From Hygrocybe punicea (taxonomy: Eukaryota > Basidiomycota > Agaricomycetes > Agaricales > Hygrophoraceae), in assembly GCA_963556145.1 (NCBI GenBank), contig OY744471.1:5325590-5389589 (forward strand): a stretch of 64,000 bases of DNA, given 5' to 3'. The translations under genes and the position numbers were made by a program. A model generated the notes under the pieces. It worked only from the letters and a program-made list of their open reading frames with translations, was not told where the DNA came from and made no database searches. Of the stretch, positions 23,901-35,430 are shown piece by piece; position 1 is the first letter of the stretch, and each line of letters begins with the position of its first letter.

Positions 23901-26900
23901 GTAATCCGCACCGTTAGTTAGAGGTTGTTTTTCAACAATTTGAAGCAAATTCCGACCAGGTTTGTTCGTAGTAAAATCAAGTAATCCGCACCGTTAGTTA
24001 GAGGTTGTTTTTCAACAATTTGAAGCAAATTCCGACCAGGTTTGTTCGTAGTAAAATCAAGTAATCCGCACCGTTAGTTAGAGGTTGTTTTTCAACAATT
24101 TGAAGCAAATTCCGACCAGGTTTGTTCGTAGTAAAATCAAGTAATCCGCACCGTTAGTTAGAGGTTGTTTTTCAACAATTTGAAGCAAATTCCGACCAGG
24201 TTTGTTCGTAGTAAAATCAAGTAATCCGCACCGTTAGTTAGAGGTTGTTTTTCAACAATTTGAAGCAAATTCCGACCAGGTTTGTTCGTAGTAAAATCAA
24301 GTAATCCGCACCGTTAGTTAGAGGTTGTTTTTCAACAATTTGAAGCAAATTCCGACCAGGTTTGTTCGTAGTAAAATCAAGTAATCCGCACCGTTAGTTA
24401 GAGGTTGTTTTTCAACAATTTGAAGCAAATTCCGACCAGGTTTGTTCGTAGTAAAATCAAGTAATCCGCACCGTTAGTTAGAGGTTGTTTTTCAACAATT
24501 TGAAGCAAATTCCGACCAGGTTTGTTCGTAGTAAAATCAAGTAATCCGCACCGTTAGTTAGAGGTTGTTTTTCAACAATTTGAAGCAAATTCCGACCAGG
24601 TTTGTTCGTAGTAAAATCAAGTAATCCGCACCGTTAGTTAGAGGTTGTTTTTCAACAATTTGAAGCAAATTCCGACCAGGTTTGTTCGTAGTAAAATCAA
24701 GTAATCCGCACCGTTAGTTAGAGGTTGTTTTTCAACAATTTGAAGCAAATTCCGACCAGGTTTGTTCGTAGTAAAATCAAGTAATCCGCACCGTTAGTTA
24801 GAGGTTGTTTTTCAACAATTTGAAGCAAATTCCGACCAGGTTTGTTCGTAGTAAAATCAAGTAATCCGCACCGTTAGTTAGAGGTTGTTTTTCAACAATT
24901 TGAAGCAAATTCCGACCAGGTTTGTTCGTAGTAAAATCAAGTAATCCGCACCGTTAGTTAGAGGTTGTTTTTCAACAATTTGAAGCAAATTCCGACCAGG
25001 TTTGTTCGTAGTAAAATCAAGTAATCCGCACCGTTAGTTAGAGGTTGTTTTTCAACAATTTGAAGCAAATTCCGACCAGGTTTGTTCGTAGTAAAATCAA
25101 GTAATCCGCACCGTTAGTTAGAGGTTGTTTTTCAACAATTTGAAGCAAATTCCGACCAGGTTTGTTCGTAGTAAAATCAAGTAATCCGCACCGTTAGTTA
25201 GAGGTTGTTTTTCAACAATTTGAAGCAAATTCCGACCAGGTTTGTTCGTAGTAAAATCAAGTAATCCGCACCGTTAGTTAGAGGTTGTTTTTCAACAATT
25301 TGAAGCAAATTCCGACCAGGTTTGTTCGTAGTAAAATCAAGTAATCCGCACCGTTAGTTAGAGGTTGTTTTTCAACAATTTGAAGCAAATTCCGACCAGG
25401 TTTGTTCGTAGTAAAATCAAGTAATCCGCACCGTTAGTTAGAGGTTGTTTTTCAACAATTTGAAGCAAATTCCGACCAGGTTTGTTCGTAGTAAAATCAA
25501 GTAATCCGCACCGTTAGTTAGAGGTTGTTTTTCAACAATTTGAAGCAAATTCCGACCAGGTTTGTTCGTAGTAAAATCAAGTAATCCGCACCGTTAGTTA
25601 GAGGTTGTTTTTCAACAATTTGAAGCAAATTCCGACCAGGTTTGTTCGTAGTAAAATCAAGTAATCCGCACCGTTAGTTAGAGGTTGTTTTTCAACAATT
25701 TGAAGCAAATTCCGACCAGGTTTGTTCGTAGTAAAATCAAGTAATCCGCACCGTTAGTTAGAGGTTGTTTTTCAACAATTTGAAGCAAATTCCGACCAGG
25801 TTTGTTCGTAGTAAAATCAAGTAATCCGCACCGTTAGTTAGAGGTTGTTTTTCAACAATTTGAAGCAAATTCCGACCAGGTTTGTTCGTAGTAAAATCAA
25901 GTAATCCGCACCGTTAGTTAGAGGTTGTTTTTCAACAATTTGAAGCAAATTCCGACCAGGTTTGTTCGTAGTAAAATCAAGTAATCCGCACCGTTAGTTA
26001 GAGGTTGTTTTTCAACAATTTGAAGCAAATTCCGACCAGGTTTGTTCGTAGTAAAATCAAGTAATCCGCACCGTTAGTTAGAGGTTGTTTTTCAACAATT
26101 TGAAGCAAATTCCGACCAGGTTTGTTCGTAGTAAAATCAAGTAATCCGCACCGTTAGTTAGAGGTTGTTTTTCAACAATTTGAAGCAAATTCCGACCAGG
26201 TTTGTTCGTAGTAAAATCAAGTAATCCGCACCGTTAGTTAGAGGTTGTTTTTCAACAATTTGAAGCAAATTCCGACCAGGTTTGTTCGTAGTAAAATCAA
26301 GTAATCCGCACCGTTAGTTAGAGGTTGTTTTTCAACAATTTGAAGCAAATTCCGACCAGGTTTGTTCGTAGTAAAATCAAGTAATCCGCACCGTTAGTTA
26401 GAGGTTGTTTTTCAACAATTTGAAGCAAATTCCGACCAGGTTTGTTCGTAGTAAAATCAAGTAATCCGCACCGTTAGTTAGAGGTTGTTTTTCAACAATT
26501 TGAAGCAAATTCCGACCAGGTTTGTTCGTAGTAAAATCAAGTAATCCGCACCGTTAGTTAGAGGTTGTTTTTCAACAATTTGAAGCAAATTCCGACCAGG
26601 TTTGTTCGTAGTAAAATCAAGTAATCCGCACCGTTAGTTAGAGGTTGTTTTTCAACAATTTGAAGCAAATTCCGACCAGGTTTGTTCGTAGTAAAATCAA
26701 GTAATCCGCACCGTTAGTTAGAGGTTGTTTTTCAACAATTTGAAGCAAATTCCGACCAGGTTTGTTCGTAGTAAAATCAAGTAATCCGCACCGTTAGTTA
26801 GAGGTTGTTTTTCAACAATTTGAAGCAAATTCCGACCAGGTTTGTTCGTAGTAAAATCAAGTAATCCGCACCGTTAGTTAGAGGTTGTTTTTCAACAATT

Positions 26901-29843
26901 TGAAGCAAATTCCGACCAGGTTTGTTCGTAGTAAAATCAAGTAATCCGCACCGTTAGTTAGAGGTTGTTTTTCAACAATTTGAAGCAAATTCCGACCAGG
27001 TTTGTTCGTAGTAAAATCAAGTAATCCGCACCGTTAGTTAGAGGTTGTTTTTCAACAATTTGAAGCAAATTCCGACCAGGTTTGTTCGTAGTAAAATCAA
27101 GTAATCCGCACCGTTAGTTAGAGGTTGTTTTTCAACAATTTGAAGCAAATTCCGACCAGGTTTGTTCGTAGTAAAATCAAGTAATCCGCACCGTTAGTTA
27201 GAGGTTGTTTTTCAACAATTTGAAGCAAATTCCGACCAGGTTTGTTCGTAGTAAAATCAAGTAATCCGCACCGTTAGTTAGAGGTTGTTTTTCAACAATT
27301 TGAAGCAAATTCCGACCAGGTTTGTTCGTAGTAAAATCAAGTAATCCGCACCGTTAGTTAGAGGTTGTTTTTCAACAATTTGAAGCAAATTCCGACCAGG
27401 TTTGTTCGTAGTAAAATCAAGTAATCCGCACCGTTAGTTAGAGGTTGTTTTTCAACAATTTGAAGCAAATTCCGACCAGGTTTGTTCGTAGTAAAATCAA
27501 GTAATCCGCACCGTTAGTTAGAGGTTGTTTTTCAACAATTTGAAGCAAATTCCGACCAGGTTTGTTCGTAGTAAAATCAAGTAATCCGCACCGTTAGTTA
27601 GAGGTTGTTTTTCAACAATTTGAAGCAAATTCCGACCAGGTTTGTTCGTAGTAAAATCAAGTAATCCGCACCGTTAGTTAGAGGTTGTTTTTCAACAATT
27701 TGAAGCAAATTCCGACCAGGTTTGTTCGTAGTAAAATCAAGTAATCCGCACCGTTAGTTAGAGGTTGTTTTTCAACAATTTGAAGCAAATTCCGACCAGG
27801 TTTGTTCGTAGTAAAATCAAGTAATCCGCACCGTTAGTTAGAGGTTGTTTTTCAACAATTTGAAGCAAATTCCGACCAGGTTTGTTCGTAGTAAAATCAA
27901 GTAATCCGCACCGTTAGTTAGAGGTTGTTTTTCAACAATTTGAAGCAAATTCCGACCAGGTTTGTTCGTAGTAAAATCAAGTAATCCGCACCGTTAGTTA
28001 GAGGTTGTTTTTCAACAATTTGAAGCAAATTCCGACCAGGTTTGTTCGTAGTAAAATCAAGTAATCCGCACCGTTAGTTAGAGGTTGTTTTTCAACAATT
28101 TGAAGCAAATTCCGACCAGGTTTGTTCGTAGTAAAATCAAGTAATCCGCACCGTTAGTTAGAGGTTGTTTTTCAACAATTTGAAGCAAATTCCGACCAGG
28201 TTTGTTCGTAGTAAAATCAAGTAATCCGCACCGTTAGTTAGAGGTTGTTTTTCAACAATTTGAAGCAAATTCCGACCAGGTTTGTTCGTAGTAAAATCAA
28301 GTAATCCGCACCGTTAGTTAGAGGTTGTTTTTCAACAATTTGAAGCAAATTCCGACCAGGTTTGTTCGTAGTAAAATCAAGTAATCCGCACCGTTAGTTA
28401 GAGGTTGTTTTTCAACAATTTGAAGCAAATTCCGACCAGGTTTGTTCGTAGTAAAATCAAGTAATCCGCACCGTTAGTTAGAGGTTGTTTTTCAACAATT
28501 TGAAGCAAATTCCGACCAGGTTTGTTCGTAGTAAAATCAAGTAATCCGCACCGTTAGTTAGAGGTTGTTTTTCAACAATTTGAAGCAAATTCCGACCAGG
28601 TTTGTTCGTAGTAAAATCAAGTAATCCGCACCGTTAGTTAGAGGTTGTTTTTCAACAATTTGAAGCAAATTCCGACCAGGTTTGTTCGTAGTAAAATCAA
28701 GTAATCCGCACCGTTAGTTAGAGGTTGTTTTTCAACAATTTGAAGCAAATTCCGACCAGGTTTGTTCGTAGTAAAATCAAGTAATCCGCACCGTTAGTTA
28801 GAGGTTGTTTTTCAACAATTTGAAGCAAATTCCGACCAGGTTTGTTCGTAGTAAAATCAAGTAATCCGCACCGTTAGTTAGAGGTTGTTTTTCAACAATT
28901 TGAAGCAAATTCCGACCAGGTTTGTTCGTAGTAAAATCAAGTAATCCGCACCGTTAGTTAGAGGTTGTTTTTCAACAATTTGAAGCAAATTCCGACCAGG
29001 TTTGTTCGTAGTAAAATCAAGTAATCCGCACCGTTAGTTAGAGGTTGTTTTTCAACAATTTGAAGCAAATTCCGACCAGGTTTGTTCGTAGTAAAATCAA
29101 GTAATCCGCACCGTTAGTTAGAGGTTGTTTTTCAACAATTTGAAGCAAATTCCGACCAGGTTTGTTCGTAGTAAAATCAAGTAATCCGCACCGTTAGTTA
29201 GAGGTTGTTTTTCAACAATTTGAAGCAAATTCCGACCAGGTTTTGTTCGTAGTAAAATCAAGTAATCCGCACCGTTAGTTAGAGGTTGTTTTTCAACAAT
29301 TTGAAGCAAATTCCGACCAGGTTTTGTTCGTAGTAAAATCAAGTAATCCGCACCGTTAGTTAGAGGTTGTTTTTCAACAATTTGAAGCAAATTCCGACCA
29401 GGTTTGTTCGTAGTAAAATCAAGTAATCCGCACCGTTAGTTAGAGGTTGTTTTTCAACAATTTGAAGCAAATTCCGACCAGGTTTGTTCGTAGTAAAATC
29501 AAGTAATCCGCACCGTTAGTTAGAGGTTGTTTTTCAAACAATTTGAAGCAAATTCCGACCAGGTTTGTTCGTAGTAAAATCAAGTAATCCGCACCGTTAG
29601 TTAGAGGTTGTTTTTCAACAATTTGAAGCAAATTCCGACCAGGTTTGTTCGTAGTAAAATCAAGTAATCCGCACCGTTAGTTAGAGGTTGTTTTTCAACA
29701 ATTTGAAGCAAATTCCGACCAGGTTTGTTCGTAGTAAAATCAAGTAATCCGCACCGTTAGTTAGAGGTTGTTTTTCAACAATTTGAAGCAAATTCCGACC
29801 AGGTTTGTTCGTAGTAAAATCAAGTAATCCGCACCGTTAGTTA
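20925..29843. repeat. 80-bp satellite array, at least 111 copies, truncated by an assembly gap
   Basis: An 80-bp unit (landmarks CGTAGTAAAATCAAG, CCGCACCGTTAGTTAGAGG, TTGTTTTTCAACAA, TTTGAAGCAAATTCCGACC) repeats for 8919 bp (111.5 copies). Units look identical for more than 8 kb. The only variants I saw are one extra T near 29242, another near 29323 and one extra A near 29538, all close to the right end. The array runs directly into Ns, so its true length is unknown. Each unit holds a hairpin-forming TTGTTTTTCAACAA. The frames across it are unit translations, not genes. Confidence 0.97.
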
Positions 29844-30043
29844 NNNNNNNNNNNNNNNNNNNNNNNNNNNNNNNNNNNNNNNNNNNNNNNNNNNNNNNNN
29901 NNNNNNNNNNNNNNNNNNNNNNNNNNNNNNNNNNNNNNNNNNNNNNNNNNNNNNNNNNNNNNNNNNNNNNNNNNNNNNNNNNNNNNNNNNNNNNNNNNNN
30001 NNNNNNNNNNNNNNNNNNNNNNNNNNNNNNNNNNNNNNNNNNN
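29844..30043. other. Assembly gap of 200 N
   Basis: The run of exactly 200 N starts inside an 80-bp satellite unit and ends in unrelated sequence. The round number suggests a placeholder of unknown true size. Confidence 0.98.
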
Positions 30044-30059
30044 ATGCAAGCCATCTCTA

Positions 30060-30270
30060 CATTGTTGATAGTTCTTCAAATTTTTGCTTCAAAACATTTG
30101 TAATATCCTTTCAAAACATTTTGTAGTAGTGCTTCAAAACTTTTATATTAATGCTTCAAAACATTTTGTAGTAGGGCTTCAAAACCATTGTAGTATTGCT
30201 TCAAACTTTTTGTAGTAGGCTTCAAACTTTTTGTAGCACTGCTTCACACATTTTGTAGTAATGCTTTTAT
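30060..30270. repeat. Degenerate 23-30-bp GCTTCAAA..TTTGTAGTA repeat
   Basis: About eight imperfect copies of TGCTTCAAAACATTTTGTAGTA occur with varying spacing just right of the gap. GCTTCAAA is the reverse complement of TTTGAAGC, which occurs in both large satellites. Confidence 0.7.
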
Positions 30271-30809
30271 AGTGAGCAGGGACAAGTAGGACTGCCTATG
30301 GGATCATGGGGCTGGCCATTATTATTGTCAAGACAAACATGGTCTTCCCTGGGACCATGAGTGAGACCACTACTACTAATGGGACAGACCAAGCATCCCT
30401 GGGTCAATGGACCAAGATTGCTTTGAAATACACTTTGCCCATGCTAGGCCTGGGACATCCCAAGCTAGAGCCCAGGGACCAATATTCAGCTCCTGGGAAG
30501 ACCAGCACATTTTATAGCCCTTAGCTGCATCTTTATATAGAAGGAATTACAACAAACTGCTAGGGAATTGGGGTAACCCAAAGTGATATGAAACACTTCC
30601 AAAGTGGTGTGAAGTAGAATAAAGTAGTGTGATCTTGCAGTGAAGCATGGTGAATGTGCAATAGTTATGATGTAACACATGCGATAAGGGTAAAGCAGAA
30701 AGCAGTGCAGAGTGAAAGCACAGAAATCAGGGATGAAGGGAGACTCAGAGATGCAGTCAGAAAGGAACTGGGACAAAGGGGGTGGTATTCTCTCACTATG
30801 TGCACCATA
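30271..30809. other. Spacer without recognised gene
   Basis: Contains several GGGAC and TGGGACC words near 30300-30500. No domain-bearing frame. Confidence 0.35.
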
Positions 30810-30836
30810 ACATTTTAGTGTTGCACAAATACGTTA

Positions 30837-31047
30837 CAGCCATTTGCGGAACCTAAGGCGCACGTGAGAATTTCCTTTTTTTGAATAATAAAATACATGG
30901 GGAGTAAATTGGCTATAGCACGGTCAATATCAGTTGGATTACTTAGATATCTATAGCAGTGTATTCTCCTGGGCTGCCCGCAGGTGCCCATCTCTTTAGA
31001 ATTTTTGGATTCATTATTTTTCACATCTGACCAAACGCGGTATCTGG
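30837..31047 (+). repeat. Left TIR of the Tc1-type element
   Basis: 211 bp, inverse of 33914-34124 with three substitutions, all near the inner end. The transposase start codon lies 41 bp inside it, so the TIR probably supplies the promoter. Confidence 0.93.
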
Positions 31048-31087
31048 TTGACAGTCTCTTATCCCAACGGCCATCGAGCTCACTCCT

Positions 31088-32286
31088 ATGCCTCGTAAAG
31101 CTCCCCTTATGCCTGCCCGGCGCTTATATTCTCGGGATCTCAAGCGTGCTGTAATCCATCAAGCCTACACTCTCGGTAGCAGCTACGCGGCTATTGCTAT
31201 TTCACTCAACATGCCACTTCGAGTCGTTCAACGAGTGCGGAAGCTCTGGGGTGAAATTGGCGAGGTGTGCAGAGATAGACAGCGGTTGGGGAGAGTGCCC
31301 CTGATGACCCCAGATCACATTGATGTCAGCTAAATGTTCACTCCTTGATAGAATGCTAACGAGTATCCAGTTCTTGCTTGCATTGCTTGAACACAGCCCG
31401 GACATCTTTCTCGATGAAATTCAAGAACAACTGCTCAATTTGCATGACCTCGATATCTCCTTGGCAACTATTTGGCGTACATTGAAGCAGCTTGGCATTA
31501 GTTCCAAAAAGGTGAAACTTTCTTCCTCACATCATGCTGTGTTGTAATCTGACTACTTCCCAGCTCTCTAAGGTTGCTTCTGAGTGGTGTGAACATGCCC
31601 GCCGCGAGTTTGTGCTGCAAATTGGCCATGAACCTGTTGGACGGCTCATCTGCGCTGATGAAAGTGCCGTCAACATCTTGACATCGTATCGCGACAATGG
31701 ATGGGCATACACTGGTGTTCGGGCCAGAAAGCGATGTAATTTTGTTCGAGGCTTGTGGTATGTTCATTCTGCTGCTTGTCAAACTGATCTGACATTTCTA
31801 ATAACTAGATACTCTCTGTTACCTGCGCTCACCGTCAACGGCATCATCTATAGCCACATAAAACTTGGTGGATACAAGGGAGACGAGTTTTTGGAATGGC
31901 TGGAAGGTCTGTTACTCGTTATGAACCCATACCCTGGTCCCAACAGCGTCCTCATTCTCGACAACTGCTGGATTCACCATGTCCCTGGTGTGGAGGACAT
32001 GTGTGCTGCAAGGCAAGCATCACTCCAACTTATGTTTCACCTAGCTAATTACACATCTGCCAGGGGTGTTCGACTTGTTTATCTTCCGCCCTATTCTCCT
32101 GACATGAACCCAATTGAAGAGTCGTTCTCATTTGTCAAGCAGTACATTTGTCGTCATGGCTTACAGTTTCGCAATGCCGTTGAATTTGGTAACCCAGCCG
32201 ATCCGTACCTGTTTCTTTATGCCGCATTAGAAGCCATCACCGCTAGCAAGTGTGGATCGTGGTTCCATCATTCCGGTTATATCTAG
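31088..32286 (+). CDS. Tc1/mariner (DDE_3) transposase, DD34E, five exons
   Basis: Exons 31088-31324, 31371-31511, 31564-31754, 31809-32012 and 32064-32286 total 996 nt, an intact 331-residue protein. Introns are 46, 52, 54 and 51 bp. The first has a good TGCTAAC branch site, the third has an ambiguous donor (GTGGTA fits the frame, GTATGT 3 bp later would give a stop), and the fourth is a GC-AG intron. Residues about 15-70 form a helix-turn-helix DNA-binding region (YSRDLKRAVIHQAY, SYAAIAISLNMP). The catalytic residues fit D158 (ICADESAV), D241 (LILDNCWIHH) and E276 (LPPYSPDMNPIEE), with 34 residues between the last two, as in Tc1. It would bind the TIRs, cut the element out and insert it at TA. 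AATAAA lies at 32331. Confidence 0.92.
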
Positions 32287-32391
32287 CTGTTGTTCCGTAG
32301 TTCCTATGTACCTTGTACCCCTGGTTCCTCAATAAATTCCCGCAGGCCGGTTTGACAAACTTGTTGTATTCTATGCTAAGTCCAAAAGTAT

Positions 32392-33894
32392 CTAATCCAG
32401 GTGCCTCCGCTTCCCATTTGCCCTGTCAATGCGTTTTTGTTCTGCCCTAATCTCCTTCAGCAAAAATAAAGCATTTCCCAATGTCATTTTGAAGTCGGTT
32501 ACAAGTTCCTGGCTACTGATCGGTAAGATGTCGTCAATGTTGTAGAAATCGGCATCAGTGAATGCATTGATATATCGGGTGAGTAAACGATGATGGTGTT
32601 GTACATCGAGAGCCTGAAGGAATGTTGATATTGCTGGGTAAATGCTTGGCGCAGCGCCATCGGGTGGATCACTGGAGGGCAAGTTGTCAGGCACTGGCAT
32701 CATGGACGGTACGACTTTTGCCGGAGATGCTGGCATCCCACTTGTCCCACTCCAAGCATTCGCCATCATGAATGGCCAAGCCCAAGGAGGTGGGCACATT
32801 TCATTTGAAGGTGTTGGTGGTGAAGGATGAGAATAGATGCTCGATTTGCGACTGGTATGACCTGAGAAATCTGCGAAGAGTTCACTCTTCAGAGGGCTAT
32901 GTAGCGTGACACCGTGTGTGCCGGAAGCCTACGGTGGTCAGAGCCAATGAGAAGACAAGGATCAAGAGAATACTTACCAGAGCAACTGCCCAGCCCCGTC
33001 GTTGTCCAAATGTCATGGCAACGTGGATGCCATGTCGATTGATCTTGCAGAACTTGCTGGGTCCACATTTTTGACATTCAGAGAGCTTCTTGTCAAGCTG
33101 GGCCATGCACATCTTCTCTCGTTCTGCAATCCCACCATCTTGTTCCACATCGCTTACATCGTTGCTGTCCAGGTCAAGTAAAATGGGCTGCGATTTTTTT
33201 CCCTTGCCGGTTGTAGTGCTGGTGGTTTTGCTGCGAGCACGTAAGGAAGCCAGATACTAGGAGCCATGCAGCATTAGTAACCAAAGCAATGCATTGTAGA
33301 TCCATACCTGGTCAGGAACAATGATTGAGACGGAGACAGGTGCAGCTTTTGCAGCTTTAGACTTCTTCGCATGTGCGCCAATGACATCCTCAATCAAACC
33401 CGACCAGTCATCCTCCGAGGCCAAACTTATGGCCAAAGACTTGACGGTTGCCGTTGAGAGCTTGTATGAAATTGTTGGCTTGCGTGCCAGTGAGAGGCAT
33501 CCAAGAGCTTCATATATAATCTCCAAAGCATCCACTAGGCTATCAGTCACAGACATATTGTGACGCTGAGCACCCAAGTCAGTCGGAATGAGAATGGAGA
33601 ACTCTGAAAACATAGCATTATCAGTTTTCATGGAGGACTCAGATGTGGGGACTCACTTAGCACCTCAGCTGGCTTGTTTTCTTCCTTGGGATCAGGAGAA
33701 GGGGCACTCTTCGAAGGCCGTCCACGCTTTCTGGTGAAAGCAGGTGGTAACTGCGATGTAACACCAGCATCGGATAAGTAATTAGCATCATCTTGGGGTG
33801 ATTCGGCAGGCGACTCAGTAGCATCAATAGTTGCTGCCTTAGCAGCCGAGATTTTGGGTTTGGCAACCTTGCGCTTTGCCTTTGCCTTGGGCAT
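32392..33894 (-). CDS. Transposon-borne AT-hook accessory protein, four exons
   Basis: Exons on the minus strand are 33894-33657, 33603-33308, 33256-32978 and 32928-32392, with introns of 53, 51 and 49 bp (GTGAGT, GTATGG and GTAAGT donors). The sum of 1350 nt gives an intact 449-residue protein. The N-terminus is basic (MPKAKAKRK) and has an AT-hook core RGRP at residues 57-60, so nuclear DNA binding is likely. Residues about 80-170 look globular. Residues 239-256 hold C-X2-C-X5-C-X4-H-X2-H (CQKCGPSKFC..H..H), followed by FGQRRGWAVAL. A proline-rich linker precedes a helical C-terminus (about 370-449). I recall similar proteins annotated as hypothetical in Agaricomycetes. The start lies 20 bp inside the right TIR, and the gene converges on the transposase with 105 bp between stops. 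The role (targeting, regulation or transposase partner) is unknown. Confidence 0.85.
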
Positions 33895-33913
33895 GGTGGT
33901 TGTGACAAGAGTG

Positions 33914-34124
33914 CCGGATACCGTGTTTGGTCAGATGTGAAAAATAACGAATCCAAAAATTCTAAAGAGATGGGCACCTGCGGGCAGCCCAGGAGAATAC
34001 ACTGCTATAGATATCTAAGTAATCCAACTGATATTGACCGTGCTATAGCCAATTTACTCCCCATGTATTTTATTATTCAAAAAAAGGAAATTCTCACGTG
34101 CGCCTTAGGTTCCGCAAATGGCTG
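33914..34124 (-). repeat. Right TIR of the Tc1-type element
   Basis: Inverse of 30837-31047. The short frames MKNNESKNSKEMG.. seen in both TIRs are translations of the TIR and are not called genes. Confidence 0.93.
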
Positions 34125-34288
34125 TAATAATAGTTTGCACATTCAAAATTTCGAAGTCAACAAAATTCTTTACCATATGGAGTAACTCCAGTACTCCATA
34201 TGGTAATCTCAGTACTCCATATGGTAAACAATTTTGTAGACTTTGAAATTTTGAATTGCACAAATGTATTTGTACAACACTAAAATGG

Positions 34289-35430
34289 TATTTTGCAAGT
34301 AGTGTCTCTTTGTATGCTAAGTACAGTGAGTATTTATATGATATGGTTGCCATGGTGTAGCTATTATGAAAATAGGAGAACACAAGCTAGCTACATGTGA
34401 AATGAAGGCAAAGCAATGATGCAATAGGGTCAATAAGTGAGACAAGATGAGATGCATAGAAAGTATTTGAAGAATAGTATTTGGAATGATACCCCTAACT
34501 GTGTGAAACAGTCTGATAAATCCACTATTTGACAACCGGTTAAAGCACAGCCATGCACAGGGCCTACATAAGATCAGATGATGGCTGAGTTGAGCTGAGT
34601 TGAGCACTAAATGCTTGACTAAGCTAGGAAGCTAGTGTGATGTCTGTTGGAGTGGTGCAATGTGCGAGTGAAGAGATAGTAGAAGAAATGTGAAGTTGGA
34701 AAGTGATATGCTGTGCGTCAGATGAGTGTGGGGAATAGGTGGAGTGCATAAAAGTGTGTCTGAAATTAGAATAGGTAAAATGGCATGTTTACAAGGTCAG
34801 AATGTGCAGATGCAATCAGTGGTGTTCAGCAAGTCAATGAAAATGTTCCACATGTTTCTTGCATTTTATTTTGTTTCAAATTAGCCATGTAAATTGTACA
34901 ACAATGTACAGACTTGTGGATATAACTTCACCACATTGTTGTACTTATGTGATTTCCAGTGCCTATACAAGCATTCTTGAACAGTCTGAACATTATTTGT
35001 CAATGGTGCAGTATCTTGTCCACAATATATTTCCAGTTATCTTGTTATCAAAAAGTTGTTTTAGCATCTGCCATGTGGTTATGAGAATGTTGTCCAAATC
35101 AGTAACAACAATAAAAGCTCAGCTCCAGTTGGAATGAGCTCCACTATTGCAAGCCATCATGATGGAAGCAAATACATTCAGAACTATATGAGAATGGGAA
35201 ATTATAGAATGGCAGTACACTCAGTGGATTGATAACCCAGATGCTATTACCCACTACTGAAACACTCACTGAATGATTTGACAAGTGGGTAATATTCCTA
35301 TAATTTAGTATCAAAGGGCCATACAAATCTTGCATAAATAAGTTGACATGTGTTCAGGAAAGTTGTTGTGGTTACTTGGTATCAAATTCCTGAAAGATCA
35401 CTGCTGAACATGTGTGAACATCATTCAGCC
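34289..35430. other. Spacer, no gene recognised
   Basis: AT-rich with short frames only. Faint copies of the following 250-bp repeat may begin near 34900. Confidence 0.35.

Larger units (their letters stand above)
30837..34124 (+). mobile_element. Tc1/mariner-type DNA transposon, 3288 bp, two genes
   Basis: The element starts CAGCCATTTGCGG and ends with its inverse, flanked by TA on both sides (30835-30836, 34125-34126), the target duplication of Tc1/mariner elements. Two 211-bp TIRs (three differences, 98.6% identical by eye) enclose a spliced plus-strand transposase and a convergent, spliced minus-strand accessory gene. Neither gene shows a break. Near-identical TIRs and intact genes suggest a recent, possibly still active copy. 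TIRs of about 210 bp and a second spliced gene are unusual for Tc1 elements, which mostly carry a single gene. Confidence 0.93.
30810..34288. mobile_element. Palindromic MITE of about 190 bp, split by the Tc1 element
   Basis: When 30810-30836 is read next to 34127-34288, the two halves form one long imperfect palindrome. The outer end CATTTTAGTGTTG (30811) matches the reverse complement at 34275-34287. The arms continue through CAAAATTTCGAAGTC and its partner near 34240, then TTACCATATGGAGTA and its partner, around a small loop with one extra GTACTCCATATGGTA. TA flanks both ends (30808-30809, 34289-34290). The Tc1 element interrupts the left arm at a TA. Confidence 0.7.

Noticed and set aside
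5145..29843. CRISPR-like arrays
   Set aside because: Units follow one another with no unique spacers; these are satellites in a eukaryotic genome.
29118..30079. Minus-strand frames with repeated NGADYLILLRT peptides, some running into N
   Set aside because: Arise only where single-base variants change the frame of the 80-bp satellite; partly composed of unknown bases.
30815..31024. 69-codon minus-strand frame and its twin at 33937-34185
   Set aside because: Both are the same translation of the Tc1 TIR and extend into different flanks.
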